Of a stretch of DNA of 64,000 nt, positions 17,606 to 26,737 are shown piece by piece. The DNA comes from Anaerorhabdus furcosa. Its GTDB lineage: Bacteria > Bacillota_I > Bacilli_A > Erysipelotrichales > Erysipelotrichaceae. Position numbers and translations under genes: made by a program. Location: assembly GCF_900167375.1 (NCBI RefSeq), contig NZ_FUWY01000002.1:186001-250000 (forward strand), given 5' to 3'. Numbering within the stretch: position 1 is the first letter of the stretch; each line of letters starts with the position of its first letter. The notes beneath the pieces were generated by a model. That model had not been told where the DNA came from. It did not search any database and saw nothing but the letters and a program-made list of their open reading frames with translations.

Positions 17606-17665
17606 AAATTTACCTCGATTCTCATTATATCATAGCAATTAAAGAATAAACATAGCCCAAAGAAA

Positions 17666-17737
17666 AACTCCTTTAAATGTACTAAACTAAATATCGAATA
17701 GTTATTCGAAAATCAAAGTTAAGTACTAAAAGGAGTT
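17666..17737 (-). terminator. Long hairpin terminator after degV-like gene
   Basis: On the minus strand AACTCCTTT (starting in the stop codon) pairs with AAAGGAGTT about 55 bases later, followed by TTTTTC. Inside lie partly pairing AGTAC segments and a second hairpin, TTCGAAT/ATTCGA. The loop is large for a simple terminator. Confidence 0.6.
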
Positions 17738-18608
17738 ATCTTGCAGTTCCTAGAAAGAATAAGGCAATTGTCCCAGGTCCTGAATGTGAGCCAATTACTG
17801 GACCGATGTCACTTAGAATAACTTTGTCTACGGGTGTATCTGATTGAATCTTGTCAGCTAGATATTGAGCGTCTTCTAATGAGTTTGCATGAGAAATAAA
17901 GATAGTTTGTTTCTCAGGTTCGGTGATGGTTTCATGCAATTTATCAGCTAAAGCAGTAAGTGAAGCTTTTCTACCATGTGATTTAGAAACATTGACCAGG
18001 TGGCCCTCATTGTCAACGTGAAGTACTGGTTTTATTTTTAATGCAGTTCCAACTAATGCAACAGTACCTGATACTCTACCACCACGTTTAAGAAATTGTA
18101 AATCATCAACAGTAAACCAGTGGCATACTTTCAGTACATGATCGTTTAACCACTCTCCGTTTTCTTCTAAGGTTAAACCACTTTGTTGATTTAATAAACT
18201 ATAATATACAAGTAGTCCTTGCCCAGCACTTGCAGCTAGTGAATCTACTATAAATATTTTTCTATCAGGATATTGTTCTAATAATTCATTTCGTGCAACA
18301 ATACTGGATTGTAGCGTGCCGCTTAATCCGGAAGAAAATCCAATATAGAGAATATCATTTCCTTCTTTTAGAACTTTCTCAAATTCTTTTTTAAATGTTT
18401 CTGGATTGATTTGAGATGTTGTAGAAATTCCCCCGTTTTTTAGTTTTTCATAAAAAGTAACTGCACTCATATTTTTAAAATCTTTTGTATGGGAAAAAAT
18501 ATTCGAATCTAAATTTACGTCCATAGGTAAGATAATTAATGGAAATTTATCATAAATTTCTTTAGATAAATCACAAGTGCAGTCAGTAATTATTTGATAA
18601 TTAGTCAT
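17736..18608 (-). CDS. DegV family fatty-acid-binding protein
   Basis: Product of 290 residues with DegV hallmarks: ITDCTCDL at the N terminus, TSQINPETF, GFSSGLSGTLQSS with the Ser that contacts the fatty acid carboxylate, LKRGGRVSG, and a C-terminal GPVIGSHSGPGT. By analogy with FakB it could present fatty acids to a FakA kinase, but fakA is not in the window. AAGGAGGATTT precedes the ATG. It appears to be transcribed alone. Confidence 0.92.
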   Translation of the reverse strand: MTNYQIITDCTCDLSKEIYDKFPLIILPMDVNLDSNIFSHTKDFKNMSAVTFYEKLKNGGISTTSQINPETFKKEFEKVLKEGNDILYIGFSSGLSGTLQSSIVARNELLEQYPDRKIFIVDSLAASAGQGLLVYYSLLNQQSGLTLEENGEWLNDHVLKVCHWFTVDDLQFLKRGGRVSGTVALVGTALKIKPVLHVDNEGHLVNVSKSHGRKASLTALADKLHETITEPEKQTIFISHANSLEDAQYLADKIQSDTPVDKVILSDIGPVIGSHSGPGTIALFFLGTAR

Positions 18609-18676
18609 AAATCCTCCTTGTTATATATAATAATGATGCACTATAAATAAGTTTTTTTCAACTAATGTGGTTTTGA

Positions 18677-18705
18677 TTGTTTATGATGTTCAGTTGTTTT
18701 ATAAT
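18677..18705 (+). promoter_or_regulatory. Promoter of tRNA-Arg(CCU)
   Basis: TTGTTT, 17-base spacer, TATAAT, ending ten bases before the tRNA. Confidence 0.65.
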
Positions 18706-18715
18706 ATTAAAAGAT

Positions 18716-18790
18716 GCCCCTTTAGTTAAATGGATATAACAGTCCCCTCCTAAGGGACAATTGTGAGTTCGATTCTCGCAGGGGGCGCCA
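18716..18790 (+). tRNA. tRNA-Arg (anticodon CCU), CCA encoded
   Basis: Acceptor GCCCCTT/AGGGGGC with one U-G pair, anticodon stem GTCCC/GGGAC with loop CTCCTAA (anticodon CCT), T arm GTGAG/CTCGC, discriminator G and genomic CCA. It reads AGG codons. Confidence 0.94.
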
Positions 18791-18830
18791 AATTAAATGA
18801 AAAGAAAGCATAATATTATATAAAAGATTT

Positions 18831-18861
18831 AAAAAGAATAGTTCGTGAACTATTCTTTTTT
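18831..18861. terminator. Bidirectional terminator, tRNA-Arg and the lipoprotein operon
   Basis: AAAGAATAGTTC / GAACTATTCTTT with a GT centre, A run on the left and T run on the right. Confidence 0.85.
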
Positions 18862-18874
18862 CTATTTTTAATTT

Positions 18875-20755
18875 CTATTCATAAATAAATCGGTTATCAG
18901 TGCTAGGTTCAATTACTTTACTATTTCGAATACTTTCTTCAAGTAAGTCCCCAAGTAATAAATCAAGATTTTTAGAAGATATAATATACTCTGAAGGTAC
19001 AGAGTCCTTAATAATAGTAATTGTATATTCTGCGGTTAAATCTAAATCAGTACCATCAGCAAGTTTAATTTCTTCGATTCGACTACCTGGTTCATTAGTT
19101 GGATCATATTTCATTTTTAGTCCTGAGAAGTAATAAAACCAACCTGTTTGATCATTATCAACTGGAATTGAATACTCTAATGTATTTATTAGGTTTTCAC
19201 CAGTCATTGTAATCTCTTGTAATTCTCCTTTTTCTCCATATTTGAAATCTGGAAGAATTCGTTTGATATCATTTGTGGTAATATCACCTTCATACATTTT
19301 AGCGGTAACACCTTTACTGTTATATCGTCCATCTTTACCACCATCTAGAAATAAAGCGATATCACTTGAAGTATAATTTTTCATTGTGTCAGTAATAAAG
19401 TTTCCAGTTTCAAGTAATGAGAAATTCCTTGTTGCTGTCCCAAGTATTTCTAAGTTTGGTGCAGCAGAAGTTTGGTTTCTATTTGCCTCATCAATTAATG
19501 CACCTACTTGCTCAACAGTTAATTCGCCAGTAAGCATCTTTGCTAATCCTTGTCTTAATGTGCCCTGGATATTTGGGAGTTCTTTAAATATGCCATATCG
19601 TCCATGAGCTAATGCATCAACAATATCTCGTGTTTCAGCAACATCAATAGGTGGAACATCTTTAAGGCTTGAGTACATGGCTCCTGTATCTGCTGCAAGT
19701 GCTTCTTGTCCTTCAGGTGTACTTATGTAATCCATTATTTCTAGTACTGCATTCAATTTATTTTTATTTTGAGTGTCTGCTAAATGCTTATTAAGCCCTA
19801 TGTAGCAAACCATATAGAGACGAGCCCAATCATTACCAGCACCACCTGGATTAAAGAAAGGCATTAGTGCAAATTCATCGGTGCTTCCTGAAATCTTAAA
19901 TCCACTGCGAGCTATCAAAACAGAATCTTCAATCATAGCACTTTGGCGTGAGAAGAAGATGTTTTCTCTTTGTGAGTAATCAATATCAAGATCTTCTTTT
20001 TTCCATATACCTAAATCAATCATATCTTGGAATGTAGTTAATGCTGTTTCAAAATGATCTAGAAAGTTTCCATTACCTTGACTATAGTTTTGTATCCATT
20101 GTGTATCTTTTGGTGTTGCAAATGAGCTACCATAACTAAAACCAACAAAAGCAGTATCTAATACTTCAGGGTTCTTAAATCCTAATTGAATGGCACGAAT
20201 TCCTGTGCTTTCAATTGTTGTACATAGTTCAATAAACTCATCATAATTCTTAGGAACTTCCCAACCATTTTCTTCGAAAAGAGTTTTATTATAGACAAGA
20301 CCACGTATTTGAGCGGGACCTGGTAAATAATATAACTTTCCATCTTTCTGAATTGTATCTAACATCGAAACATTGTATTTTGTTGTGAATGAGTAAGAAG
20401 ATAAATCAAGCAATCTGTCTTTGAAATATTCTTCGCCAAAGTCCAAAGGCCAAGTCATAACAATATCGGTCAAGTCATCATGCTTCATTCTTGCAACATA
20501 TTCATCAGGATTTAGCGCGGATGTATAATTGCCTACTTGTACAATATCAATATCTGGGAATTTTTCTTCAACAGCTTTTTCGAAAGAATTGATAGAAAAA
20601 GCATGTTTAACAAGAACTGTAATCTGTAATTTTCCTTCACTCTTTTTCTGTGTAAGAATATCTTTTTGATGGCTAATTTGTTGAGAATTGGAGGAACAAC
20701 CGATAGTTGATATGAGTAGAAGTGATGCAAGAATTAAACTTAATCTTCTTTTCAT
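18875..20755 (-). CDS. Lipoprotein: family 1 solute-binding domain fused to 5'-nucleotidase C-terminal-like domain
   Basis: Product of 626 residues with a lipoprotein signal (ISTIGC, Cys at 20). Residues about 40-430 resemble extracellular solute-binding proteins of carbohydrate ABC transporters: YARMKHDDLTDIVM-type region, PGPAQIRGLVYNKTLF, and a typical STPEGQEAL. Residues about 445-610 resemble the substrate-recognition domain of 5'-nucleotidases (ALFLDGGKDGRY, GDITTNDIKRILP, TMTGENLINTLEYS). The metallophosphatase domain that should accompany it is absent. No permease or ATPase gene is nearby. Its ATG overlaps the stop of the Cache-GGDEF-EAL gene (ATGA), so a role as ligand-binding partner of that sensor is more likely than transport. 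That role is inference. Confidence 0.75.
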   Translation of the reverse strand: MKRRLSLILASLLLISTIGCSSNSQQISHQKDILTQKKSEGKLQITVLVKHAFSINSFEKAVEEKFPDIDIVQVGNYTSALNPDEYVARMKHDDLTDIVMTWPLDFGEEYFKDRLLDLSSYSFTTKYNVSMLDTIQKDGKLYYLPGPAQIRGLVYNKTLFEENGWEVPKNYDEFIELCTTIESTGIRAIQLGFKNPEVLDTAFVGFSYGSSFATPKDTQWIQNYSQGNGNFLDHFETALTTFQDMIDLGIWKKEDLDIDYSQRENIFFSRQSAMIEDSVLIARSGFKISGSTDEFALMPFFNPGGAGNDWARLYMVCYIGLNKHLADTQNKNKLNAVLEIMDYISTPEGQEALAADTGAMYSSLKDVPPIDVAETRDIVDALAHGRYGIFKELPNIQGTLRQGLAKMLTGELTVEQVGALIDEANRNQTSAAPNLEILGTATRNFSLLETGNFITDTMKNYTSSDIALFLDGGKDGRYNSKGVTAKMYEGDITTNDIKRILPDFKYGEKGELQEITMTGENLINTLEYSIPVDNDQTGWFYYFSGLKMKYDPTNEPGSRIEEIKLADGTDLDLTAEYTITIIKDSVPSEYIISSKNLDLLLGDLLEESIRNSKVIEPSTDNRFIYE

Positions 20756-23064
20756 TGTTTTTCTCCCCTAGGATTATTATTTAATAATTCTTCGAATTCA
20801 TGAATAGGCATAGGTTTTGCATAAACATAACCTTGAATATAATCGCATCCTATTTTTCTTAACATTTTTACTTGTTCAAAGTGCTCGATACCCTCAGCTA
20901 CTGTTTTCATTGATAATGCATTAGCAAGACCAATCACACTTTTTACAACAGCTTCAGTACGAACTGGATTTCGACGCTCATTGTCAAAGAAAATTTTATC
21001 TAATTTCAATGTATCAACTGGTATTTCCTGAATGATATTAAGTGAAGAGTAACCACTACCGAAATCATCCATAGAACATCCAAATCCTGCTTGATGAATT
21101 TGATCAACAACAGATTTAAATTTTTCGATATCTTCTAAAACAATGCTTTCTGTTAATTCGATTTCGATAATGTTATCTGGAATTTGATACATATTCTTGA
21201 AATAAATATATGGTTTTAAAAATTCTTCATTGCGAAGGTGGATACGGGAACAGTTAATGGATATTTTAATTAATTCTTTTCCTTCGTCTATCCAATTACG
21301 AAGTAATATACAAAGATGTTCAAACATCCATATATCCAACTGAACAATAAATCCATTTCGTTCAAACAAAGGTATGAATTCACTAGGATAAATCATACCT
21401 TCTGATTTACTAGACCAACGAGCAAGAGCTTCTGCTCCTATGATATTCTCGCTAAGTACATCGTACTTTGGTTGTAAATACATTTGGAATTCTTGATTCT
21501 CCAATGCGCTTTCCATCATATCTTCTAGTTGTTTCTCACGAAGTAATAATTTTCTTACTCTTTCATTGTAGAATCCACAATGAACCTTAGAGTTTATAAT
21601 AATGAAATTTTCTTTTAATGAAAGTTTTGCTCGGTCAATCATTTGTGGGAATGATAATGATTCATCATCGATGATATATACTCCGAATTGAGCAGTAGGT
21701 AATGACCAAATTGTTTTGTGTTTCTCAATGTATTCAGAAGCAGAAATTTGCCATTGTGTTATTCGATTAATTGTAATATCCTTATTTTCATATTGTAAGA
21801 GAATACAGAAGTTATCAGCACTTATTCTACACATACATTCACTTGCGGATAATGTATTATTCACAATACCATAAAGAGTTTTTAATATTTCATCTCCTAC
21901 TTCTCTACCAAACTTATCATTCAAAATTTTAAATTTTTCTAAATTGACATAAATAAATGCGTATTTTGATTCATTCTTCTTCGAAAGAATAGATGATGCA
22001 TTGACGTAAAATCGATCAACTGTATTTCCACCTGTAACACTATCGATAAAGGCAATATTTTCAAGTTGTTTTTGATAACGAGTAAATGTAACAATAAGAG
22101 CAACAATTAAAAATGCAAATGCTATAATAATGAAAACAGAAATGAAAATCGTTACCGAAAGCAGTAAAGTAGATTTTTCACTTACTACTGCTGAAGGGAT
22201 AAATGTCAATAATGTCCAGTTTGTATCACCAATTGGGTAATATACCATGTATTCTGTTTGATTATTATGGGTGAATTTAATTTGTCCACTGACTCCATTT
22301 TGAATATTGCTTCTTAAGGTGGTCATAGTAGTATCACTTACGGAATTTGAACTTTCAATTGAATTTAGAATGTTATAGCCAAAGTTTCTATCGTTGGCTT
22401 CATCTGTTGAAATGATTGTGGTGCCATCTTTACTTACAATCTGAGAATAGGCTTGATTGTTGAATGATTCCATTGATAATAATTCGGCTAAATCTTGAGT
22501 ATCAAATGTTGCCGCTAAAGCAGTCATTTCTATTCCGTTTATAATTTTTTCTTTTATAGGAACAACAAAAATAGAAACCTCTTTACCATCAACGACTTGC
22601 AATGGTGACATTGCTTGCTTGTTGCTAAGAATTGCATCTTGTAAATATGCACCACCGGAAAGGAAGATAGAATTACCCTCGTTGTCATAAGCGTTCCCGT
22701 TCTCGTCAATTAGAAGTAAGCTTTCAAAGTTCCAGTTATCTTTTTGATATTCATAAATTTGAGCTAAGTCATCAAAACTGATTGCATTTGTTTTCTCTAA
22801 TACCATGTCGGTAGTATGGAGCATTAGATAGGTATTATTTATAGATCTATCTATGTTGTTTTGAATACGATTTGATATTTCAAGAAGGTAGTTTTTACTT
22901 TCTGTTTGGATGGTATCGTTGATACGACCATAAAACCAATAACATACTGAGCCAACGACAACACATAAAGCACAGCAAAAAAGCGCAAAATAACGGAAGA
23001 TGGTTTGTTCTCGATTATCCACGTGTTTAAGAGCTGAATTCTTTTTGTTTTGCTGGTGTCTCAA
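20752..23064 (-). CDS. Cache-GGDEF(degenerate)-EAL membrane protein, probable c-di-GMP phosphodiesterase
   Basis: Product of 770 residues starting at TTG with AGGGTGACAAT before it. A membrane helix (about 26-48), extracellular Cache-type region (about 50-295), second helix (about 300-328), GGDEF-like domain (about 340-495) and EAL domain (about 520-760) follow. The GGDEF signature is SADNF, so cyclase activity is not expected. The EAL residues are present: AEALARW, SINCS, ELTES, DDFGSGYSS, LKLDK, AEGIE and QGY. It is the first gene of an operon with the solute-binding lipoprotein and begins at the edge of a 0.9 kb gene-free stretch. Confidence 0.9.
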   Translation of the reverse strand: MRHQQNKKNSALKHVDNREQTIFRYFALFCCALCVVVGSVCYWFYGRINDTIQTESKNYLLEISNRIQNNIDRSINNTYLMLHTTDMVLEKTNAISFDDLAQIYEYQKDNWNFESLLLIDENGNAYDNEGNSIFLSGGAYLQDAILSNKQAMSPLQVVDGKEVSIFVVPIKEKIINGIEMTALAATFDTQDLAELLSMESFNNQAYSQIVSKDGTTIISTDEANDRNFGYNILNSIESSNSVSDTTMTTLRSNIQNGVSGQIKFTHNNQTEYMVYYPIGDTNWTLLTFIPSAVVSEKSTLLLSVTIFISVFIIIAFAFLIVALIVTFTRYQKQLENIAFIDSVTGGNTVDRFYVNASSILSKKNESKYAFIYVNLEKFKILNDKFGREVGDEILKTLYGIVNNTLSASECMCRISADNFCILLQYENKDITINRITQWQISASEYIEKHKTIWSLPTAQFGVYIIDDESLSFPQMIDRAKLSLKENFIIINSKVHCGFYNERVRKLLLREKQLEDMMESALENQEFQMYLQPKYDVLSENIIGAEALARWSSKSEGMIYPSEFIPLFERNGFIVQLDIWMFEHLCILLRNWIDEGKELIKISINCSRIHLRNEEFLKPYIYFKNMYQIPDNIIEIELTESIVLEDIEKFKSVVDQIHQAGFGCSMDDFGSGYSSLNIIQEIPVDTLKLDKIFFDNERRNPVRTEAVVKSVIGLANALSMKTVAEGIEHFEQVKMLRKIGCDYIQGYVYAKPMPIHEFEELLNNNPRGEKQ

Positions 23065-23839
23065 ATTGTCACCCTACTCTCTATCATATTTTTGAAATCA
23101 GGGTAATATTGTTGGAGTAATACGGGTATAACTATATAGTATTATTTTAGGCATTTTTTCTCTTAAATGCAAGAAAACAAAGGAAATCTAAAAAGAAATA
23201 GGCGAAATTATGACTTTATTATTAAAAAACTATGCAATTATTGATAATAAGCATCTTGATAGTTAGATTATCTTTAATTGATAGGTATTTTCTAAATGGA
23301 GTTGGGGAAAAATATAAGTTATATAATTAAGTGTCAAATGATTCTTAAATTGATTGATAATGATATTTTTCGCTGTGGTTTTGATTGAATTATAGGCAGA
23401 AAAGTAATAAAATATAAAGGAGGTTATTGCTTTATTTTAAAGTGCATAATGCATATTGCGATGCTTATTAGAAAATAAAGGTTAACTCTATATTTTTATT
23501 AGTTAAAGATGAATTATATTCGTTATATTTCTTTATGTATAACAACAAGAATAAGAATAACTTAAATTTTACTTTATTTTGTAATGTGAGGTAAATTGTA
23601 AGTTGAATGAGTTATGAAGAAGGTAGGTAGTTATCTATCTTATTATCCATGTAATTGGGTAATTTAAAAGTAGTTATACTAGTGCAATGAGATTATCCAC
23701 ATGGATTATGAATTGCTTAATAAAATGTGGTACACAATCGTTAAGTATGCAGAGATTTCAATGAGATTTTAATTTATTTGTAGAAGACGAAAGTGCGTAG
23801 TGTCAATGTTTTCTATTCAATATATTCTTATGAATATAT
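23065..23839. other. Large intergenic region with no convincing gene
   Basis: About 0.8 kb of AT-rich DNA. Visible items are a hairpin with outer stem CTTTATTTT (23430-23438) / AAAATAAAG (23472-23480) preceded by AAAGGAGG at 23416, an inverted repeat ATCCATGT (23645-23652) / ACATGGAT (23699-23706), and one DnaA-box-like TTATCCACA at 23693. None was assigned a function. The promoter of the leftward EAL operon should lie near its left end. Confidence 0.5.
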
Positions 23840-23867
23840 TTGTAATAGACTAGCATTTGTATATTAT
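23840..23867 (+). promoter_or_regulatory. Promoter of the hydrolase leader
   Basis: TTGTAA, 16-base spacer, TATTAT. Predicted transcription start about 23874, giving a leader of about 90 bases. Confidence 0.6.
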
Positions 23868-23889
23868 TCGCCCTCTCCCTAAAGGAACA

Positions 23890-23922
23890 ATGATATCAGC
23901 AAGTGCTAGCAGGAGTATGTGA
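23890..23922 (+). CDS. Possible ten-residue leader peptide (MISASASRSM)
   Basis: ATG with AAAGGA three bases upstream, followed by ten codons ending in TGA. It lies within the predicted 5' leader of the hydrolase gene. Its last codons form the left arm of the hairpin AGGAGTATGT / ACATACTCCT. Its first bases resemble those of the hydrolase itself: both read CAGCAA-N-TGCTAG shortly after the ATG. The ribosome binding site spacing is short, so translation is uncertain. Confidence 0.35.
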   Translation: MISASASRSM

Positions 23923-23935
23923 ACAACATACTCCT
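23911..23935 (+). promoter_or_regulatory. Leader hairpin upstream of hydrolase gene
   Basis: Perfect ten-base stem AGGAGTATGT / ACATACTCCT with a GAACA loop. There is no T run, so it is not a good terminator. The right arm (CTCCTT) is also complementary to the AAGGAG ribosome binding site of the hydrolase at about 23954, giving two exclusive pairings. Confidence 0.55.
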
Positions 23936-23964
23936 TTCTGAATTCTAAACTCAAGGAGGATTTT

Positions 23965-24630
23965 ATGAAACCAGCAAATGCTAGAGAAAGAGGAAACACT
24001 TTTGTGTGTTTTCATGGCTTTTTTAATGTTAAAGAGGAATTTAAGTTTATAGAAGATGCATTTAATGGATATAACTTTATCTATCCTAATTTATATGAAT
24101 TGTTTGACAACGATTCAGAAGATATGAATATCTGGATTAAAAATATTAAAGAACAATTATATAAAATATATGAAGAGGTGGGTAAGTTTACATTGGTAGG
24201 CTATTCATTGGGAGGGTTAATCGCATCCATTTGTGCTGATCTTCCATTTGTTGAACGTATTGTACTTGTTGCACCAGCATATCACTATATAAGTAGAAAC
24301 GAAAAGAAATATCCAAATATTTCTTCTTTAGAAGAGTTTGAGCTAAAGAAAAATAATATATCGTTAAATAAATTTACTTCAGTTTATACAATTTTATTGA
24401 ATCTCTTTGAAGATGGATTAAAGAATTCAAATGCAAGAATGCTTTTCTTTCAAGGTGTTGCTGAAGTGTCTGTAGATTATTATCATTGTCAAAAACTTTA
24501 TCAAAACTTGCATAATCCGAATAAACAGATGATATGTATTGGTACTGCAGGGATTAATATGTTAGAGGATGAAGAATCCAAAGAAATCATTGCATCAGTA
24601 ATGAGTTTATTTGTTGCTAAATCAAATTAA
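23965..24630 (+). CDS. Small alpha/beta hydrolase
   Basis: Product of 221 residues with the hydrolase-fold marks VCFHGFF (oxyanion loop), LVGYSLGGL (nucleophile Ser in GxSxG) and a strand VERIVLVAPAY. An Asp and a His that could finish the triad are not obvious near the C terminus, where GTAGINMLEDEES sits in place of the usual GxxDxxV...H, so activity is uncertain. No signal peptide. AAGGAGGATTTT precedes the ATG. The 3' end overlaps the opposing CdaR-like gene by nine bases. The substrate is unknown. Confidence 0.7.
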   Translation: MKPANARERGNTFVCFHGFFNVKEEFKFIEDAFNGYNFIYPNLYELFDNDSEDMNIWIKNIKEQLYKIYEEVGKFTLVGYSLGGLIASICADLPFVERIVLVAPAYHYISRNEKKYPNISSLEEFELKKNNISLNKFTSVYTILLNLFEDGLKNSNARMLFFQGVAEVSVDYYHCQKLYQNLHNPNKQMICIGTAGINMLEDEESKEIIASVMSLFVAKSN

Positions 24631-25842
24631 GTGATTGCGTTTAGCATGGATAATTTGAAGAATATAACAAGAAAACAAAAGTTCATTCGCAAGTAGTGCT
24701 TGAGAATTATCTATTCCTAATAACTCTTTTATTTTAAGCATTCTGTAGTTTACCGTGTTTCGATGAATAAAGAGCAAGTCAGCAGTTTCTTTTACACTAT
24801 TGTTTGTTTCTAGATAGGTTCGTAATGTTTTTATATAATCATTACTTTCATTTGACTCTTCTAAATAGATTTGGAAGAGTTTTTGATTGCAATAATATGT
24901 TAATTGATTTTCGTCAAATTTCATAATTAAGTCATAGTGTTTTACTTGATTGTAAAAAATAAATGATTCTTCTTTAAGTAAAAGGGAACGTAGTTGAATT
25001 GACTTAGTTGCCTCTATTTCAAATCGCTTAAATTCAAATAAATCGTGAAAGGTATCACTTATACCCATAACCAAATTTTTCTTTTTAAGATAGGTTTCTA
25101 ATCGAATGTTAAAATTATTTTTCTTGTTCTTTGATAAGTCACATAAAATAATTAATAATTGATTGTTAATTATAATACTTCCATTTGAAAAGAATGAAAA
25201 AATCTCGTTTTTAAAGGTATCTTCTCTAGCGTTATAAGAAGTAAAGTTTTTTAAATCAATACAAGCGATTTGATATTCTTTGTGGATGTTAATTTTACTA
25301 CTAGAAATGCGATCTAAGAAATGAAGTTTATTGATGAAGTTTTCGTTTGATAACTCAAGAAGTATTTCTTCGAAGGAGGTCGTACGATTTAAATTATCAG
25401 TATGTGTAAATGCTATTTCTTTAGCAATTATATTTGCAACTAACTGATATGTTTCATCATCAATTTTATTAAGATAATTATTCACATCAGTAACATTTAA
25501 ATAACCCATGAGTTTATTTTTGTAAATGAGTTTAAAAAATCTCCGGGTGTATTTACTGATTGTAGAGACTGTGACGCAATCAATCGTTTGCGAGGTATCA
25601 ACGTGATTATTCCAATTATTTAATGTTGCACCAAATTCAAGAGTGATGTAACCACGTTTTGTTGCATTAACCCATGCAGTATCATCAACAGGGAATGTTG
25701 TGGAGTAAGAAATAATATTGTAAGAATTACTAATAATAACTAAAGGATTATTTAGGACAAGTGATGCTTTATTCACGATATCTGTAAATTCTTCACCATG
25801 AAAAGAGGCTTCAGTAAGTAAGTTTAGTTTTGATTTTTTCAT
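24622..25842 (-). CDS. PucR/CdaR-type transcriptional regulator
   Basis: Product of 406 residues. The C terminus (about 345-400) is the PucR-type HTH: LRTYLETNNSVKETADLLFI, then HRNTVNYRMLKIKELLGI. The middle is a GGDEF-fold-like region typical of this family, and the N terminus is a likely ligand-sensing domain. GGAGAAATT precedes the chosen ATG; an ATG eight codons upstream lacks a better signal. It diverges from a KduD-like/KdgT pair, so it probably responds to a sugar acid, as CdaR does for sugar diacids. The ligand is inference. Confidence 0.85.
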   Translation of the reverse strand: MKKSKLNLLTEASFHGEEFTDIVNKASLVLNNPLVIISNSYNIISYSTTFPVDDTAWVNATKRGYITLEFGATLNNWNNHVDTSQTIDCVTVSTISKYTRRFFKLIYKNKLMGYLNVTDVNNYLNKIDDETYQLVANIIAKEIAFTHTDNLNRTTSFEEILLELSNENFINKLHFLDRISSSKINIHKEYQIACIDLKNFTSYNAREDTFKNEIFSFFSNGSIIINNQLLIILCDLSKNKKNNFNIRLETYLKKKNLVMGISDTFHDLFEFKRFEIEATKSIQLRSLLLKEESFIFYNQVKHYDLIMKFDENQLTYYCNQKLFQIYLEESNESNDYIKTLRTYLETNNSVKETADLLFIHRNTVNYRMLKIKELLGIDNSQALLANELLFSCYILQIIHAKRNHLI

Positions 25843-25979
25843 AATTTCTCCTTGTGCTAATAGCACAAATTATACACCTATTCTTATGCTTGTGAAACAT
25901 TTGATTAATTATCTTTGTATTCTATAATTCACTTGTGATTTAAATATCAATCTCAACTATTGAGAAGAGGAGGAAGAAT

Positions 25980-26729
25980 ATGTTTGATTTTAGTAACAAA
26001 GTAGCCATTATAACAGGGGCTGCGCAAGGTATTGGTAAAGAGACAGCAAAAGGTGTAATTCAAGGCGGAGGTAAAGTTGTTATTTGTGATATCAATGAGG
26101 AAATTGGTTTAGCAACGAAGAATGAGTTTGGTGATTCAGCCTACTTTTATAAGATAGATTTAGGTGATTCAAAGAATATTAGACAAGTAATTGATCAAAT
26201 TTTAAAAGATATGGATCATGTTGATGTTTTGATTAATGTAGGTGGAATTATCAGCAAAAGTTCTTTTGAAAATATAAGTGATGAAGAATGGGAAAGAACA
26301 CTTCGTATTAACTTAACTGGAACTTTTACAACATGTAGTGAAATATTCCCTTACTTTAAAGAAAAAGGTAAAGGAAGAATCGTGAATATCTCATCAGTAG
26401 CGGGTAAAATTGGTGGAGGATTACTAGGTACTGCTGCTTATGCAAGTAGTAAAGCTGGTGTTAATGGGTTAACAAAAGCGATTGCGAAAGAAGGCGGAAA
26501 ATATGGTATTAGCTGTAATGCAGTATGTCCATCATTCACACGTACAAGTATGACAACAAGTTTACAAGAGGATGCTGAAAAGAATGCAAAAGTTATCAGT
26601 ATGATTCCACTTGGACGTGCGGCAGAACCAGTAGAAATTGCACAAATGATTCTATTCTTTGCATCGGATGCTGCTAGTTTCGTTAATGGCGAAATTGGTG
26701 ACTGTGATGGCGGAATTGTTCTTGATTAG
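25980..26729 (+). CDS. SDR-family dehydrogenase, KduD-like
   Basis: Classical short-chain dehydrogenase of 249 residues with the NAD(P) motif TGAAQGIG, the NVGG structural motif, Ser in NISSVAG, and the catalytic YASSKAG (Tyr-x3-Lys). An Asp at the end of the second strand (VICDINEE) favours NAD over NADP. The next gene, eight bases on, is a 2-keto-3-deoxygluconate permease, which suggests a hexuronate or gluconate step such as KduD or gluconate 5-dehydrogenase. The family alone would also allow 3-oxoacyl-ACP reductase. GAGGAGGAAGAAT precedes the ATG. Confidence 0.8.
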   Translation: MFDFSNKVAIITGAAQGIGKETAKGVIQGGGKVVICDINEEIGLATKNEFGDSAYFYKIDLGDSKNIRQVIDQILKDMDHVDVLINVGGIISKSSFENISDEEWERTLRINLTGTFTTCSEIFPYFKEKGKGRIVNISSVAGKIGGGLLGTAAYASSKAGVNGLTKAIAKEGGKYGISCNAVCPSFTRTSMTTSLQEDAEKNAKVISMIPLGRAAEPVEIAQMILFFASDAASFVNGEIGDCDGGIVLD

Positions 26730-26737
26730 GTGAATCT

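Noticed and set aside
18875-20755. Lipoprotein as part of an ABC sugar importer
   Set aside because: No permease or ATPase gene lies within several kilobases, and the partner gene is a c-di-GMP enzyme; transport was therefore not assigned.
23416-23471. AAAGGAGG followed by a TTG-started 14-codon frame
   Set aside because: The spacing is only three bases, the start codon is weak, and the frame coincides with a hairpin. It was reported as structure only.
23693-23701. TTATCCACA, a perfect DnaA box, with a near match at 23643
   Set aside because: A single box in 64 kb of AT-rich DNA is expected by chance. There is no dnaA, dnaN, box cluster or unwinding region, so no origin is claimed.
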